Shown here in pieces: positions 16,645 to 25,129 of a DNA stretch of 64,000 nt. The notes beneath the pieces are model-generated. The model saw only the letters and a program-made list of their open reading frames with translations. It had not been told where the DNA came from and searched no databases. A program made the position numbers and the translations under genes. This DNA comes from Pseudomonas fluorescens (lineage in GTDB: Bacteria > Pseudomonadota > Gammaproteobacteria > Pseudomonadales > Pseudomonadaceae). The first letter of the stretch is position 1; every line of letters begins with the position of its first letter. The DNA lies in the NCBI RefSeq assembly GCF_002837185.1, contig NZ_KZ477989.1, positions 193,276-257,275 on the forward strand, read 5' to 3'.

Positions 16645-17376
16645 TTACCAGCCGCCCGAAGCCCCGCCACCGCCGAAACCGCCACCGCCGCCGCGGAAAC
16701 CACCGCCACCGCCGCCGCCCCCACCGCCGCCGCGTCCGCTGCTGCTGAGGATCGCCAGCAGGATAGCGCCCACCGGCAGGCCCATGCGATTGCACAGCCA
16801 CAACACGCCGATCAGCAGGACGAACAAACCGATGGAAAAACCGGGATTGTCCTTGGCGAAATTCGTATCCGCCACGTGGGCCGGCACAGCCAACGGTTCA
16901 CCGCCCACCACCTGGATCATCGCCGCGACACCGTCACTGATGCCCTGGCTGAAATTGCCGGCCTTGAACTTGGGCGCGATCACCTGGTTGATGATCACCC
17001 AGGACTGCGCATCCGTCAGCACACCTTCCAGGCCGTAGCCGACTTCGATGCGCAACTTTCGCTCGTCGCGGGCCACGAGCAACAGCGCGCCGTTGTCCTT
17101 GCCCTTCTGGCCGATGCCCCACGCGCGGCCCAATTGATAACCGTAGTCTTCAATCGGCACGCCCTGCAGGTCGGGCACGGTGACCACCACGATCTGGTCA
17201 CCGGACGTCTGCTCCAGCGCCTGCAATTGCTGGGTCAGTTGTTCGCGCACCGCCGGGTCGATCATCTGGGCGTTGTCCACCACCCGCCCGGTCAATGCCG
17301 GGAAGGTCAGGGCCGCCTGGGCCATGCCCACACAGCCCAGCAGCCACAGCGCCAGGCCTATCCGTAATAAACGCAT
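16645..17376 (-). CDS. Secreted TPM domain protein with Gly-rich tail (YgcG-like)
   Basis: A 243-aa protein: signal peptide ending MAQA, TPM domain (about 28-150) with LTGRVVDNAQMIDPAVREQL and GYGLEGVLTDAQS, and a transmembrane helix near 183-210. The C-terminal tail of about 33 residues is almost only Gly with Phe/Arg (GGFRGGGGGFGGGGASGGW). Such tails are usual for YgcG-type proteins. The ATG at 17376 has GAGG five bases upstream. It follows lemA by 18 bases and precedes a second TPM gene, so all three are likely cotranscribed. Confidence 0.88.
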   Translation of the reverse strand: MRLLRIGLALWLLGCVGMAQAALTFPALTGRVVDNAQMIDPAVREQLTQQLQALEQTSGDQIVVVTVPDLQGVPIEDYGYQLGRAWGIGQKGKDNGALLLVARDERKLRIEVGYGLEGVLTDAQSWVIINQVIAPKFKAGNFSQGISDGVAAMIQVVGGEPLAVPAHVADTNFAKDNPGFSIGLFVLLIGVLWLCNRMGLPVGAILLAILSSSGRGGGGGGGGGGGFRGGGGGFGGGGASGGW

Positions 17377-17394
17377 CGACACCTCAAGGCAGCG

Positions 17395-18006
17395 TTATTT
17401 GAACTTCACCTGCGGCGCCTTATCGGCATCGGCACTGGTGGCTTCAAACGTGGCGCGGATCGGCAAGTCGCTGTACATCACGCTGTGCCACAGGCGACCC
17501 GGGAACGTACGAATCTCGGTGTTGTAGGTCTGCACGGCCTGGATAAAGTCGCGACGGGCCACGGCGATACGGTTTTCCGTGCCCTCGAGCTGCGATTGCA
17601 GGGCCAGGAAGTTCTGGTTGGCCTTCAGGTCCGGATAGCGCTCGGACACCACCATCAAACGGCTGAGTGCGCCGCTCAAGCCGTCCTGGGCTTGCTGGAA
17701 CTGCTTGAGTTTTTCCGGGTTGTCGAGGGTGCTGGCATCCACCTGGATCGAGGTGGCCTTGGCCCGCGCTTCAATCACGGCGGTGAGGGTGTCCTGCTCG
17801 TGGGCGGCGTAGCCCTTGACCACTTCCACCAGGTTGGGAATCAGGTCGGCACGGCGTTGGTACTGGTTCTGCACCTGGCCCCAGGCCGCCTTGGCCTGTT
17901 CGTCCAGGGTCGGGATGTTGTTGATGCCGCAACCGCTCAGCACGCTGCTGATCAATAACAGCGCCGCGGCTTTCAAGCCCCAGCGGTAACCTTGTGCTGC
18001 TTGCAT
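17395..18006 (-). CDS. lemA: LemA family lipoprotein
   Basis: A 203-aa LemA-fold protein. A lipobox (VLSGC, Cys26) indicates lipidation. It is followed by the conserved core NNIPTLDEQAKAAWGQVQNQYQRRADLIPNLVEVVKGY and the coiled-coil helices up to RRDFIQAVQTYNTEIRTFPG. LemA proteins are membrane-anchored with an unclear function. The ATG at 18006 is preceded by GGAG. It heads the operon with two TPM-domain genes, a common arrangement. Confidence 0.9.
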   Translation of the reverse strand: MQAAQGYRWGLKAAALLLISSVLSGCGINNIPTLDEQAKAAWGQVQNQYQRRADLIPNLVEVVKGYAAHEQDTLTAVIEARAKATSIQVDASTLDNPEKLKQFQQAQDGLSGALSRLMVVSERYPDLKANQNFLALQSQLEGTENRIAVARRDFIQAVQTYNTEIRTFPGRLWHSVMYSDLPIRATFEATSADADKAPQVKFK

Positions 18007-18244
18007 GGTGTTTCTCCTGCCCAATCTGGATGGAATGTGATGACTAACCCTATAAACCACGCGCTTGGGGCATAATCCGCCACCACTGGAATGCTTCGAG
18101 CCAATCAGCTACAAAGATGCCCAGCGCGAAAAAGAGTTCAGAGTGTGCTGCATTTATCTGAACAACACCCGAACAACAATAGACGCTCCCGTCATTTTGG
18201 CCGATCAGCCTGACCGCTGTGCAGTGAGCCGAAAAAGGATATTC

Positions 18245-20536
18245 ATGAAGAAGCTGTGTTTGCTCGGCCTTGTTGCCACTCTGGCCAGCCACCCCGTATG
18301 GGCAGAAACAAAGCCTGCTGCGCTTAAAGACAAGGACGCCTTCGTCAGCGACCTGCTCAAGCAGATGACCCTCGATGAAAAGATCGGCCAGTTGCGCCTG
18401 ATCAGCATCGGCCCGGAAATGCCCCGCGAGCTGATCCGCAAGGAAATCGCCGCCGGCCGCATCGGCGGCACCTTCAACTCCATCACCCGCCCGGAAAACC
18501 GTCCGATGCAGGACGCGGCCATGCGCAGCCGCTTGAAGATCCCGATGTTTTTCGCCTACGACGTCATCCACGGCCATCGCACGATTTTCCCGATCAGCCT
18601 GGCCCTGGCCTCCAGCTGGGACATGGACGCCATCGGCCGCTCCGGGCGCATCGCCGCCCAGGAAGCCGCCGCCGACAGCCTCGACATCACCTTCGCGCCG
18701 ATGGTCGACATCTCCCGTGACCCGCGCTGGGGCCGCACCTCGGAAGGTTTCGGCGAGGACACCTACCTGGTGTCGCGCATTGCCGAAGTGATGGTCAAGG
18801 CGTTCCAGGGCGCCAGCGCCGCGAATGCCGACAGCATCATGGCCAGCGTCAAGCACTTCGCCCTGTACGGCGCGGTGGAAGGCGGCCGCGACTACAACGT
18901 GGTCGACATGAGCCCGGTCAAGATGTACCAGGACTACCTGCCGCCCTACCACGCGGCAATCAAGGCCGGCTCCGGCGGCGTGATGGTGGCGCTCAACTCG
19001 ATCAACGGCGTGCCCGCCACCGCCAACACCTGGCTGATGAACGACCTGTTGCGCAAGGACTGGGGCTTCAAGGGCCTGGCCGTGAGCGACCACGGCGCAA
19101 TCTTCGAACTGATCAAGCACGGCGTGGCCAAGGACGGGCGTGAAGCCGCCAAGCTGGCGATCAAGGCCGGCATCGACATGAGCATGAACGACACGTTGTA
19201 CGGCAAGGAACTGCCGGGGCTGCTCAAGTCCGGCGAGATCGAGCAGAGCGACATCGACAACGCCGTGCGCGAAGTGCTCGGCGCCAAGTACGACATGGGC
19301 CTGTTCAAGGACCCTTACCTGCGCATCGGCAAGGCCGAGGATGACCCGGCCGACACCTATGCCGACAGCCGCCTGCACCGTGCCGACGCCCGCGACATTG
19401 CGCGCCGCAGCCTGGTGTTGCTGAAAAACCACAACGACACCCTGCCCCTGAAAAAATCCGCGACCATCGCTCTGGTCGGCCCGCTGGCCAAGGCCCCGAT
19501 CGACATGATGGGCAGCTGGGCGGCGGCCGGTAAGCCAGAACAGTCGGTGACCCTGCTTGACGGCATGAACGCCGTGATCGGCGAAAAGGGCAAAGTCATC
19601 TATGCCCGTGGCGCCAACATCACCGGCGACAAAGCGGTGCTCGACTACCTCAACTTCCTCAACTTCGATGCCCCGGAAGTGGTGGATGACCCGCGCCCCG
19701 CCCAGGTGCTGATCGATGAGGCGGTAAAGGCTGCGCAGAATGCTGACGTGATCGTCGCGGCCGTGGGCGAGTCCCGTGGCATGTCCCACGAGTCGTCGAG
19801 CCGCACCGACCTGAATATCCCGCAAAGCCAGCGCGACCTGATCAAGGCCCTCAAGGCCACCGGCAAGCCGTTGGTGCTGGTGCTGATGAACGGCCGGCCG
19901 CTGTCGATTCTCGAAGAGCACCGACAAGCTGACGCGATCCTGGAAACCTGGTTCTCCGGCACCGAAGGCGGCAACGCCATCGCCGACGTGCTGTTCGGTG
20001 ACTACAATCCGTCGGGCAAGCTGCCGATCACCTTCCCACGCTCCGTGGGGCAGATTCCCACCTACTACAACCACCTGAGCATCGGCCGGCCATTCACGCC
20101 GGGCAAGCCGGGCAACTACACCTCGCAGTACTTCGATGACACCACCGGGCCGCTGTTTCCGTTTGGCTATGGCCTGAGCTACACCACGTTCGGCCTGTCG
20201 GACATGGCACTGTCGTCCACCACCCTGAACAAGACCGGCAAGCTGGATGCAAGCGTCACCGTGAAGAACACCGGCAAGGTCGATGGCGAAACCGTGGTGC
20301 AGTTGTATATCCAGGACGTGGCCGGCTCGATGATCCGCCCGGTGAAAGAGCTGAAGAACTTCCAGAAAGTCATGCTCAAGGCCGGCGAAGAACGCACCTT
20401 GCACTTCACCATCACCGAGGAAGACTTGAAGTTCTACAACGCCCAGCTCAAGTTCGCCGCGGAGCCGGGTGAGTTCAATGTACAGATCGGGCTGGATTCC
20501 CAGGATGTGCAGCAACAGAGCTTTGAACTGCTCTAG
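18245..20536 (+). CDS. bglX: Periplasmic beta-glucosidase, GH3
   Basis: A 763-aa glycoside hydrolase family 3 enzyme that releases terminal beta-D-glucose from oligosaccharides in the periplasm. The signal peptide ends near VWA-E. The GH3 N-domain includes KHFALYGAVEGGRDYN (substrate-binding Lys-His and Arg) and GLAVSDHG with the nucleophile Asp282. The C-domain (ESRGMSHESSSRTDLNIP, likely acid/base region) and a C-terminal fibronectin III-like domain follow. Length matches E. coli BglX. The start at 18245 has AAGGA upstream; the longer open frame ahead lacks a signal peptide. Monocistronic. Confidence 0.95.
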   Translation: MKKLCLLGLVATLASHPVWAETKPAALKDKDAFVSDLLKQMTLDEKIGQLRLISIGPEMPRELIRKEIAAGRIGGTFNSITRPENRPMQDAAMRSRLKIPMFFAYDVIHGHRTIFPISLALASSWDMDAIGRSGRIAAQEAAADSLDITFAPMVDISRDPRWGRTSEGFGEDTYLVSRIAEVMVKAFQGASAANADSIMASVKHFALYGAVEGGRDYNVVDMSPVKMYQDYLPPYHAAIKAGSGGVMVALNSINGVPATANTWLMNDLLRKDWGFKGLAVSDHGAIFELIKHGVAKDGREAAKLAIKAGIDMSMNDTLYGKELPGLLKSGEIEQSDIDNAVREVLGAKYDMGLFKDPYLRIGKAEDDPADTYADSRLHRADARDIARRSLVLLKNHNDTLPLKKSATIALVGPLAKAPIDMMGSWAAAGKPEQSVTLLDGMNAVIGEKGKVIYARGANITGDKAVLDYLNFLNFDAPEVVDDPRPAQVLIDEAVKAAQNADVIVAAVGESRGMSHESSSRTDLNIPQSQRDLIKALKATGKPLVLVLMNGRPLSILEEHRQADAILETWFSGTEGGNAIADVLFGDYNPSGKLPITFPRSVGQIPTYYNHLSIGRPFTPGKPGNYTSQYFDDTTGPLFPFGYGLSYTTFGLSDMALSSTTLNKTGKLDASVTVKNTGKVDGETVVQLYIQDVAGSMIRPVKELKNFQKVMLKAGEERTLHFTITEEDLKFYNAQLKFAAEPGEFNVQIGLDSQDVQQQSFELL

Positions 20537-20544
20537 GGGGAGCT

Positions 20545-20612
20545 TCAAGTTACAAGCTACAAGCGCCAAGAAAGAGCAGTTCTGCTTTTAACTTGTAGCT
20601 TGTAGCTTGCCG
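20545..20612. repeat. GCTTGTAGCTT-type inverted repeat
   Basis: ACAAGCTACAAG (20552-20563) and CTTGTAGCTTGT (20592-20603) form a perfect 12-bp stem between convergent genes. It is related to the repeat at 7744-7815 and could terminate bglX. Confidence 0.7.
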
Positions 20613-20618
20613 CTGTCT

Positions 20619-21776
20619 TCAACCCCTTCGGTCAAGAAGATTCACCACCAACCGATCAATCCACCCCCACACCCGCTGCTTCACCCGCCGCCACAACGGT
20701 CGCGCCTTCCATGTCTCCAGGCTCACCGCCTGGCTTTGCGCAAAATCGCGCTCGAAACTGCCCGCCACCGCCCGCGTCAATTCAGGGTCCAGCGCTTCCA
20801 GGTTGGCTTCCAGATTGAAGCGCAGATTCCAGTGGTCGAAATTGCACGAGCCAATGCTGACCCAGTCATCCACCAGCACCATCTTCAGGTGCAAAAAGCA
20901 CGGCTGGTATTCAAAGATTTGCACGCCTGAACGCAGCAGACGCGGGTAATAGCGGTGCCCGGCGTAGCGCACCGACGGGTGATCGGTGCGCGGGCCGGTG
21001 AGCAGCAAACGCACCTCTACCCCGCGCCCGGCCGCCCGGCGCAAGGCGCGGCGCACACTCCAGGTGGGCAGGAAGTACGGCGTGGCCAGCCAGATGCGCG
21101 TCTTGCTGCTGTTCAAGGCACGGATCAGCGATTGCAAAATATCGCGGTGCTGACGGGCGTCGGCATACGCCACGCGACCAAGCCCTGGCCCGGTGGCAGG
21201 CACCTTGGGCAAGCGCGGCAGGCCGAAATGCGTGGCGGGTTTCCACTCCCGACGTGCCGCGTTGGCGTGCCACTGGCGGTCGAACAGAGCCTGCCAGTCC
21301 AGCACCAGCGAGCCGCTGATCTGCACCATCACTTCATGCCAGTCGGCCGTGTCTTGTCCAGGCGTCCAGAACTCATCGGTGACGCCGGTCCCGCCGATCA
21401 CCGCGACGTCCTGGTCGATCAGCAACAGCTTGCGGTGGTCGCGGTACAGGTTGCGCATCCAGCGTCGCCAGTTCAGGCGATTGTAGAAACGCAGCTGCAC
21501 CCCCGCGTCGGTCAACCGCTTGCGCAACCCGAGGGTAAACGCCAGGCTGCCGTAATCATCGAACAGGCAGCGCACCTGCACCCCGCGCTCAGCGGCCAGC
21601 ACCAGCGCCTGCACCATCGCTTCGGCACAGGCACCGGCTTCCACCAGGTACAGTTCCAGGTCCACCTGCCGCTCGGCGCGGGCGATGCCGACCAGCATCT
21701 GCGGGAAAAAATTCGGCCCGTCGATCAACAACTCGAAACGGTTGGCGCTGCGCCACGGGAACACCGCGCCGCCCAC
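20619..21776 (-). CDS. clsB: Cardiolipin synthase B-like phospholipase D family protein
   Basis: A 385-aa protein with two HKD motifs of the phospholipase D superfamily: YRDHRKLLLIDQD in the first half and FLHLKMVLVDDWVSIGSCN in the second. This layout and length without N-terminal membrane helices fit ClsB, which makes cardiolipin from phosphatidylglycerol (and in E. coli can use phosphatidylethanolamine or alcohols). The start codon is GTG, one base after the yceI stop, indicating translational coupling. Substrate specificity is inferred from the family. Confidence 0.85.
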   Translation of the reverse strand: MGGAVFPWRSANRFELLIDGPNFFPQMLVGIARAERQVDLELYLVEAGACAEAMVQALVLAAERGVQVRCLFDDYGSLAFTLGLRKRLTDAGVQLRFYNRLNWRRWMRNLYRDHRKLLLIDQDVAVIGGTGVTDEFWTPGQDTADWHEVMVQISGSLVLDWQALFDRQWHANAARREWKPATHFGLPRLPKVPATGPGLGRVAYADARQHRDILQSLIRALNSSKTRIWLATPYFLPTWSVRRALRRAAGRGVEVRLLLTGPRTDHPSVRYAGHRYYPRLLRSGVQIFEYQPCFLHLKMVLVDDWVSIGSCNFDHWNLRFNLEANLEALDPELTRAVAGSFERDFAQSQAVSLETWKARPLWRRVKQRVWGWIDRLVVNLLDRRG

Positions 21777-21777
21777 G

Positions 21778-22359
21778 TCAGCGCGCCGTGAAGATCAGTA
21801 CCGCACCCACCGGCACCGACAAACTGATCGACTTCAACCCCGCCGCCTTGCGCAACGCCGCCACACCGGGTTGCAGCTCGAAATCTTCGGCGCGCACCAC
21901 CACCGGCTCCAGGGTCACGACCTGAAAGCGTCGGTCATCCAGACGCGTGGCCAACAGCTCGGCGTTGTACGTGTGGGTCTTGCCATGCACGGTGATGCTC
22001 AGCGGCAGGCGCAATTCCAACTGCGCACCGGACGCCAAGTCATTGATCGGTTGCAGGTTGATCTGCGTGCTGATCAACGCTTCGGGAAACTGCTTGATCT
22101 CGAACAGTTGCTTACGCATGCGCTCGTCACGCAGCGGGATACCGCTGTTGATCGACTCCAGCTCCACCTGCACCTGGGCCGCGCCCTGGCTGTCGACCTT
22201 GCCGTGCAGCACCAGGAAGCGGTGCACTTCAGCAATCTCGGTGTTTTTGGTGGTGACGAAGGACAGGCGTGAGGATTCGTTATCCAGGTACCAGTCGGCG
22301 TGGGCAGGCACGGTGGCACAGGTCAGCAATGCGAAGACCAGAGGTTTGAGATTGAACAT
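21778..22359 (-). CDS. YceI family periplasmic protein
   Basis: A 193-aa protein with a signal peptide ending PAHA-D, then a YceI lipocalin-like beta-barrel: WYLDNESSRLSFVTTKNTEIAEVHRF and the closing LSVPVGAVLIFTAR. YceI proteins bind isoprenoid or lipid-like ligands. The gene is the first of a two-gene unit with the PLD-type synthase downstream. The membrane-lipid theme is consistent but not proof of a joint role. Confidence 0.88.
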   Translation of the reverse strand: MFNLKPLVFALLTCATVPAHADWYLDNESSRLSFVTTKNTEIAEVHRFLVLHGKVDSQGAAQVQVELESINSGIPLRDERMRKQLFEIKQFPEALISTQINLQPINDLASGAQLELRLPLSITVHGKTHTYNAELLATRLDDRRFQVVTLEPVVVRAEDFELQPGVAALRKAAGLKSISLSVPVGAVLIFTAR

Positions 22360-22425
22360 AAAGGCTCATGGGGCAAAAAATCTGGATGAACCTTAAGCGC
22401 AATCTCACGAACGGCGCAAATCCAA

Positions 22426-22515
22426 TGTGGGAGGGGGCTTGCCCCCGATGACGGCGTGTCAGCCAATGCATTTGTAACTGACACACCACTATCGGCAGCA
22501 AGCTCCCTCGCCACA
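22426..22515. repeat. REPIN with one degenerate arm
   Basis: The left arm is the consensus TGTGGGAGGGGGCTTGCCCCCGAT. The right arm has drifted (ATCGGCAGCAAGCTCCCTCGCCACA) and runs into the tiny-ORF repeat at 22489-22581. Confidence 0.85.
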
Positions 22516-22581
22516 ACAGCCATTTGGCACTGGTTGCGAGGGCGCATGCATAGCGTTCATCTCTGCGCTGTCGCTGCTCAT
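22489..22581 (-). repeat. Tiny Cys-containing ORF repeat, copy A
   Basis: A 30-codon open frame beginning MSSDSAEMNAMHAPSQPV and ending NGCCGEGACCR. Its sequence and about 25 bases upstream (CTCGGGAT-CCACG...) align with copy B at 23336-23491 at roughly 75% identity. No good ribosome binding site is seen, so it may be a repeat rather than a translated gene. Its 3' end overlaps the REPIN arm. Confidence 0.45.
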
Positions 22582-22670
22582 CTGAGACCACGCGTGGATC
22601 CCGAGAAAGGAGCTCTTTTAAGTTGTCAAAAAAAGGCGCAAGGGCCTTACTGCTATATATATCAACTTAT

Positions 22671-22928
22671 TTAGATGTGCCTCGTCATCGCAGAAATCTC
22701 ACTTGCCTTGAATTTCTTGATTCCACCACCGGACAAGTTGATAGTCAACACCCACTCAGGCCTCACATGTTCCACTTCACACTCTATGGAGACCTTAGTA
22801 CCCTCATACGTCCCTCCTTGCCGATCATGCACAGTAAGGAATTTCGTACCGTCCAACTCTAACAATTCAGGTGGGTAGGTGCCACACATCCGCATATCCG
22901 ACGGGTTTCTATAGATTATTTCTCTCAT
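22671..22928 (-). CDS. Small hypothetical protein in AT-rich patch
   Basis: An 85-aa protein (MREIIYRNPSDMRMCGTYPP...) with no signal or membrane segment and no family I recognise. The ATG at 22928 is chosen because GGAGAG lies 8 bases upstream; an ATG six codons earlier is possible. Codon use and base composition are clearly AT-richer than the flanking genes, suggesting recent acquisition. It lies between two copies of a diverged direct repeat. A small orphan immunity-type protein is one possibility, but nothing in the sequence shows this. Confidence 0.6.
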   Translation of the reverse strand: MREIIYRNPSDMRMCGTYPPELLELDGTKFLTVHDRQGGTYEGTKVSIECEVEHVRPEWVLTINLSGGGIKKFKASEISAMTRHI

Positions 22929-23209
22929 TTTTTCAACTCTCCACATCACCTAAGAAAGTCTGATTATAAAAAACACAGAAAAACATGCACCTGTGAAAAC
23001 TGACAGTTCTTAATACTATTTCCCAATAGGCGGTATGCGATTTTGTTTGATAACTTCATATAAAAACAGAAAGGAGCGCCTCCAAAAAACCCTGACACAT
23101 TACACACTCACGCCTTAAACCCGTCCCCCTTACCCCCGCCAAATTTCTATCAAAATAGAGAATTCACTCCCTGACCGGCCATTTTTCGACAAGCCTTCTG
23201 CCCCCGAAC
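22929..23209. other. AT-rich intergenic stretch
   Basis: About 280 bases of AT-rich DNA with no convincing gene on either strand. Short A/T runs suggest promoter-like elements for the small gene at 22671-22928. Nothing else was recognised. Confidence 0.4.
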
Positions 23210-23335
23210 TCATCCGCCAAGCGCGAATCCTGCATAGCGAGTGATATCCCATATCCACTCAAACACATCCTTGGTCTTGACAACGCCCACGGGATGAGCG
23301 GAGTCGAACGCCCTGACTCGGTGGTGAGCGCTTGC
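23210..23335 (-). pseudogene. Possible gene 3' remnant
   Basis: In one minus-strand frame this stretch reads ...FDSAHPVGVVKTKDV FEWIWDITRYAGFALGG-stop, a protein-like C-terminus with good residue balance. The frame is closed by a TAA immediately upstream, which is the stop of the copy-B ORF, so no full gene exists here. I read it as a truncated coding remnant; the parent family was not identified. Confidence 0.25.
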
Positions 23336-23491
23336 TTACATTTGTGGGGCAAAGCAGTCAAAAACCGGAGACTGCTGCGCAGACAAACGCGAGCAAGTTA
23401 CCTCGCCAAACAAAGCAGACGGTGGACAGCCATTTGCTACCGGTTGCGACGTCGCGTGCTTAGCGTTGATTTCTTCCCCGTCGATGCTCAT
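23336..23491 (-). repeat. Tiny Cys-containing ORF repeat, copy B
   Basis: A 51-codon open frame starting MSIDGEEINAKHATSQPV, then NGCPPSALFGEVTCSR and ending FDCFAPQM. It aligns with copy A over the first 22 residues and the upstream CTCGGGATTCCACG block, then extends further. As in copy A, no ribosome binding site is evident. It may be a member of a dispersed Pseudomonas repeat with coding-like character. Confidence 0.45.
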
Positions 23492-23559
23492 CAGCGACCG
23501 GGCGTGGAATCCCGAGCAAGTAGTACGGGCCTGGTGCACTGCACCGGGCGCCTGATGCC

Positions 23560-23874
23560 TCACGGCACCAACCGACACCCCTGCCTCTCCCCCATCCACC
23601 GCGCCGTATGCGTACGCCCCAACCCACTCGCCGTCACTTCACTGCGCTCCGGCGTGTCGATAAACCCACTGGTCGGCACATACTGCTTCACATACCCCAG
23701 GCAATACTGCGCAGGATTGTTCTCCACATACCGGCACGAGCAATACTCCTTGGCCGTGTACGCCGCGATGATGTCAGGGAAGGCTTGCAGGTTGACGCGC
23801 TCGTGCCACACCCAGCCCAGCAGGGCGAGCAACAGCAGCACAAACAAGCTGGTAAACGGCCGACGGCGGATCAT
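23560..23874 (-). CDS. Small membrane-anchored Cys-containing protein
   Basis: A 104-aa protein with an N-terminal signal anchor (TSLFVLLLLALLGWVWHER). The following segment contains three closely spaced Cys residues (EYCSCRYVENNPAQYCLGYVKQYV), suggesting disulphides in the periplasm. The ATG overlaps the stop of the serine-hydrolase gene (ATGA), so the two are translationally coupled and probably act in the same compartment. I do not recognise a characterised family; such small partners are regularly seen after these hydrolases in pseudomonads. Confidence 0.72.
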   Translation of the reverse strand: MIRRRPFTSLFVLLLLALLGWVWHERVNLQAFPDIIAAYTAKEYCSCRYVENNPAQYCLGYVKQYVPTSGFIDTPERSEVTASGLGRTHTARWMGERQGCRLVP

Positions 23875-24944
23875 GGCTGCACCGCCGCCAGTACGCGCTT
23901 GAGCAGTTCGTTATGCCGGTAGCTGCCGTCACGGTCATCGCCGTAGCGCACGATCACCAGGTGTTCGTCCGGCAGTACAAACAGCGCCTGGCCCCAGTGG
24001 CCGAGGGCGGCGAAGGTGTCGGCGGGGGCATCGGGCCAGGGTTTGGACGCGCCTGTGTTGAGCCACCACTGACCGCCGGGGACTGCTTCATCCTGGCCGC
24101 TTTTGTATTTGTCGAACGGCTGCCGATTGAAGGCCACCCATTCTTTAGGCAGCAACTGTTGCTCGCCCCAACGCCCGTCCCGTGCCATCAGTAGCCCGAC
24201 ACGCGCCAAGTCCCGAGCGGTGAGGTAGGCATAGGACGAGGCGACGAAGGTTTCATCGGCATCGGTTTCCCAGGTCGCATTGCGAATACCCAGCGGCTCG
24301 AACAGTACATCCCATGGATAGCTCATATACGCCTTGTGGCCGAGCATACCTTTGAGGGCCGCAGACAAGATGTTGCTGTCGCCACTGGAATAACGAAACG
24401 CCTGGCCCGGTGCAGCAGCGGCGTCGGTATTGGCGGCAAACTCGGCCATATCGGCACGTCCTCGGGTATAGAGCATCGCCACCACCGAGGACTTCAACGG
24501 TGCGTACTCGTAGTCTTCCTGCCAATCCAGGCCCGAGGCCCAGTGCAGCAGGTCGGCCATGGTCACCTTGGGGTGCTGTCTCATCGGCGGGTAGAAACGC
24601 GCAACGGGGTCGCTCAGCTTGAAGCGGTTTTCGCCGTAGGCCACGCCGAGTACGGTGGCCATCAGGCTTTTGCTCACCGACCAGGTCAGGTGCGGCGTGC
24701 TGGCGGTGGTGGGCGCGGCGTAGCGTTCATAGATAATTTCGCCGTCACGAATCACCAGCAGCGCATCGGTGCGGATGCCATCGCGGGTGGCGTCGTCACG
24801 GCTGGGAAAAGCATAGGCGTTCAGGGCATCGACAGCGGGACCCTGGAGTGGCTTGCCCGTGGCCCATTCTTTTTCGGGCCAGATTTCAGCGCGGGCAGTA
24901 ACGGTGACGAACAGCACAACAACGCACAACAGGCCTCGGACCAT
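23871..24944 (-). CDS. Serine hydrolase, class C beta-lactamase fold
   Basis: A 357-aa periplasmic protein with a signal peptide ending TARA-E. The SxxK catalytic motif is TWSVSKSL. The Tyr motif is probably YSSGDSN (Y-x-S/N), and HWGQ near the C-terminus replaces the KTG motif, as in esterase-like members. These proteins act on esters or peptides rather than necessarily on beta-lactams. I chose the ATG at 24944 because it begins the signal peptide. It is divergent from olsB across a region with a Pho box, and overlaps a small Cys-rich gene downstream. Confidence 0.85.
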   Translation of the reverse strand: MVRGLLCVVVLFVTVTARAEIWPEKEWATGKPLQGPAVDALNAYAFPSRDDATRDGIRTDALLVIRDGEIIYERYAAPTTASTPHLTWSVSKSLMATVLGVAYGENRFKLSDPVARFYPPMRQHPKVTMADLLHWASGLDWQEDYEYAPLKSSVVAMLYTRGRADMAEFAANTDAAAAPGQAFRYSSGDSNILSAALKGMLGHKAYMSYPWDVLFEPLGIRNATWETDADETFVASSYAYLTARDLARVGLLMARDGRWGEQQLLPKEWVAFNRQPFDKYKSGQDEAVPGGQWWLNTGASKPWPDAPADTFAALGHWGQALFVLPDEHLVIVRYGDDRDGSYRHNELLKRVLAAVQP

Positions 24945-25017
24945 GGGCACAAACTCAAGGGGGGCATTCAAGCCCGCGAGCCTAGCGCAGGCCCATGACA
25001 GATTTGCGACATAGGGC

Positions 25018-25046
25018 CTGTCACCCAACCGTCACCGTAACTTCAC
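25018..25046 (+). promoter_or_regulatory. Pho box, three 11-bp-spaced repeats
   Basis: CTGTCAC (25018), CCGTCAC (25029) and ACTTCAC (25040) are spaced exactly 11 bases apart, matching the PhoB direct-repeat pattern CTGTCAT-N4-CTGTCAT. It lies 84 bases upstream of olsB. Ornithine-lipid synthesis is known to be phosphate-starvation induced. Confidence 0.72.
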
Positions 25047-25129
25047 GGAGATGACACCGAGGCTACATAGCCTGACTTTGGACAACAAAGTCGACCGGCC
25101 GCAACCTGGCCGGCACTCGGAGACTCGCT

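Noticed and set aside
18050..20569. Long minus-strand frame opposite bglX
   Set aside because: Same codon-bias shadow. The plus-strand frame has a signal peptide and intact GH3 motifs.
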